NCBI GenBank assembly: GCA_021604545.1
Contig: BQJE01000006.1
Coordinates: 1 to 64,000, forward strand
Direction: 5' to 3'
From: Micavibrio sp.
Lineage (GTDB): Bacteria; Pseudomonadota; Alphaproteobacteria; Micavibrionales; Micavibrionaceae
Length of the DNA: 64,000 nucleotides
Positions 63,804 to 64,000 of this stretch are shown here, piece by piece. Position 1 is the stretch's first letter. Every line of letters starts with the position of its first letter. Both the position numbers and the translations under genes were made by a program. Under the pieces are notes generated by a model that saw nothing but the letters and a program-made list of their open reading frames with translations, was not told where the DNA came from and ran no database searches.

Positions 63804-64000
63804 ATGAAAAACGGATCGAGTAAGCCACAAAAACACCCCACCCTGTTCCCCCGCAGGGGGAACTCTTCAGTTTTAGATTATGTAAAATTAATAAGGAGAA
63901 TAACAACCAACGAACTGAAGAAAAATTCCTCTAACCCTTTGAAACAAAAGAAAGCAGGAGGGGCCCCCTCCCTCAAATTTACAAACAAACTGAAGGACAT
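63804..64000 (+). CDS. Partial gene at the window end, unknown function
   Basis: Open from the ATG at 63804 to the last base (65 codons); the rest lies outside. The start is set by a perfect promoter 6 nt upstream and no ribosome site. The peptide is basic and polar (KNGSSKPQKHPTLFPRRGN ... KQKKAGGAPSLKFTNKLKD), with no signal peptide or known motif. A GC-rich block inside it resembles one at 35247-35270. It could be the head of a longer basic protein. Confidence 0.45.
   Translation, partial: MKNGSSKPQKHPTLFPRRGNSSVLDYVKLIRRITTNELKKNSSNPLKQKKAGGAPSLKFTNKLKD

Overview
The window is bacterial chromosome and looks alphaproteobacterial. The rRNA operon has the order 16S, tRNA-Ile, tRNA-Ala, 23S, 5S. 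The gene order hemC, hemD/mitofilin, hemY, a DUF1489-family gene and thiO-thiS-thiG all point to that class. A member of the Micavibrionales or a similar free-living group is possible, but I cannot fix the genus by reading alone.

Layout. (1) 1-12.8 kb, plus strand: the end of an RTX-repeat protein, two tandem paralogous LEPR-XLL-type surface proteins (about 950 aa each), then a four-gene export set (TolC-like lipoprotein, HlyD adaptor, GAF-HlyD, and a PqqD-like/M50 protease/HlyD fusion). No ABC exporter is present. I read this as a possible undescribed processing and export system for LEPR-XLL proteins. (2) 12.9-23.1 kb: a minus-strand operon of beta-barrel-like protein, Fn3-like secreted protein, ECF sigma factor, membrane anti-sigma factor and S8 subtilase. 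It is followed by four genes for small secreted proteins. All four have the same ECF-type promoter (TGAACY, 16 bp, CGWCW) and most have their own terminator. This block is flanked by about 110-bp direct repeats, and the right copy contains the 3' end of the initiator tRNA gene. (3) 23.4-26.4 kb: glutaminase and NhaD antiporter, lying between that tRNA 3'-end copy and the intact tRNA-fMet. (4) 26.8-36.9 kb: thiamine genes, an FMN glutamate synthase-like protein, an aminotransferase, a peroxiredoxin-like protein, a cNMP-binding protein, an SDR, a homocysteine methyltransferase and several small genes, with bulged REP-like palindromes between them. (5) 36.9-42.8 kb: the minus-strand rRNA operon, whose spacer holds a partial tRNA-Ile copy. 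(6) 42.8-46.8 kb: hypothetical genes, a Na/Pi cotransporter-like protein and a DUF1489 protein. (7) 46.9-55.7 kb: a polysaccharide cluster (SLBB export protein, three glycosyltransferases, Wzz, O-antigen ligase). (8) 55.8-64 kb: small basic and acidic proteins, a rhomboid protease, and the heme/mitofilin group hemY, hemD-mitofilin, hemC, then an HD-domain protein and a gene cut by the window end.

Two regulatory patterns cut across these blocks. The first is the ECF regulon. The second is a set of genes without a Shine-Dalgarno sequence whose ATG lies 6-7 nt after a good -10 box (thiO, hemC, the HD gene, the DUF1489 gene, the 56.5-kb gene, the last gene, perhaps the rhomboid). These are predicted leaderless transcripts.
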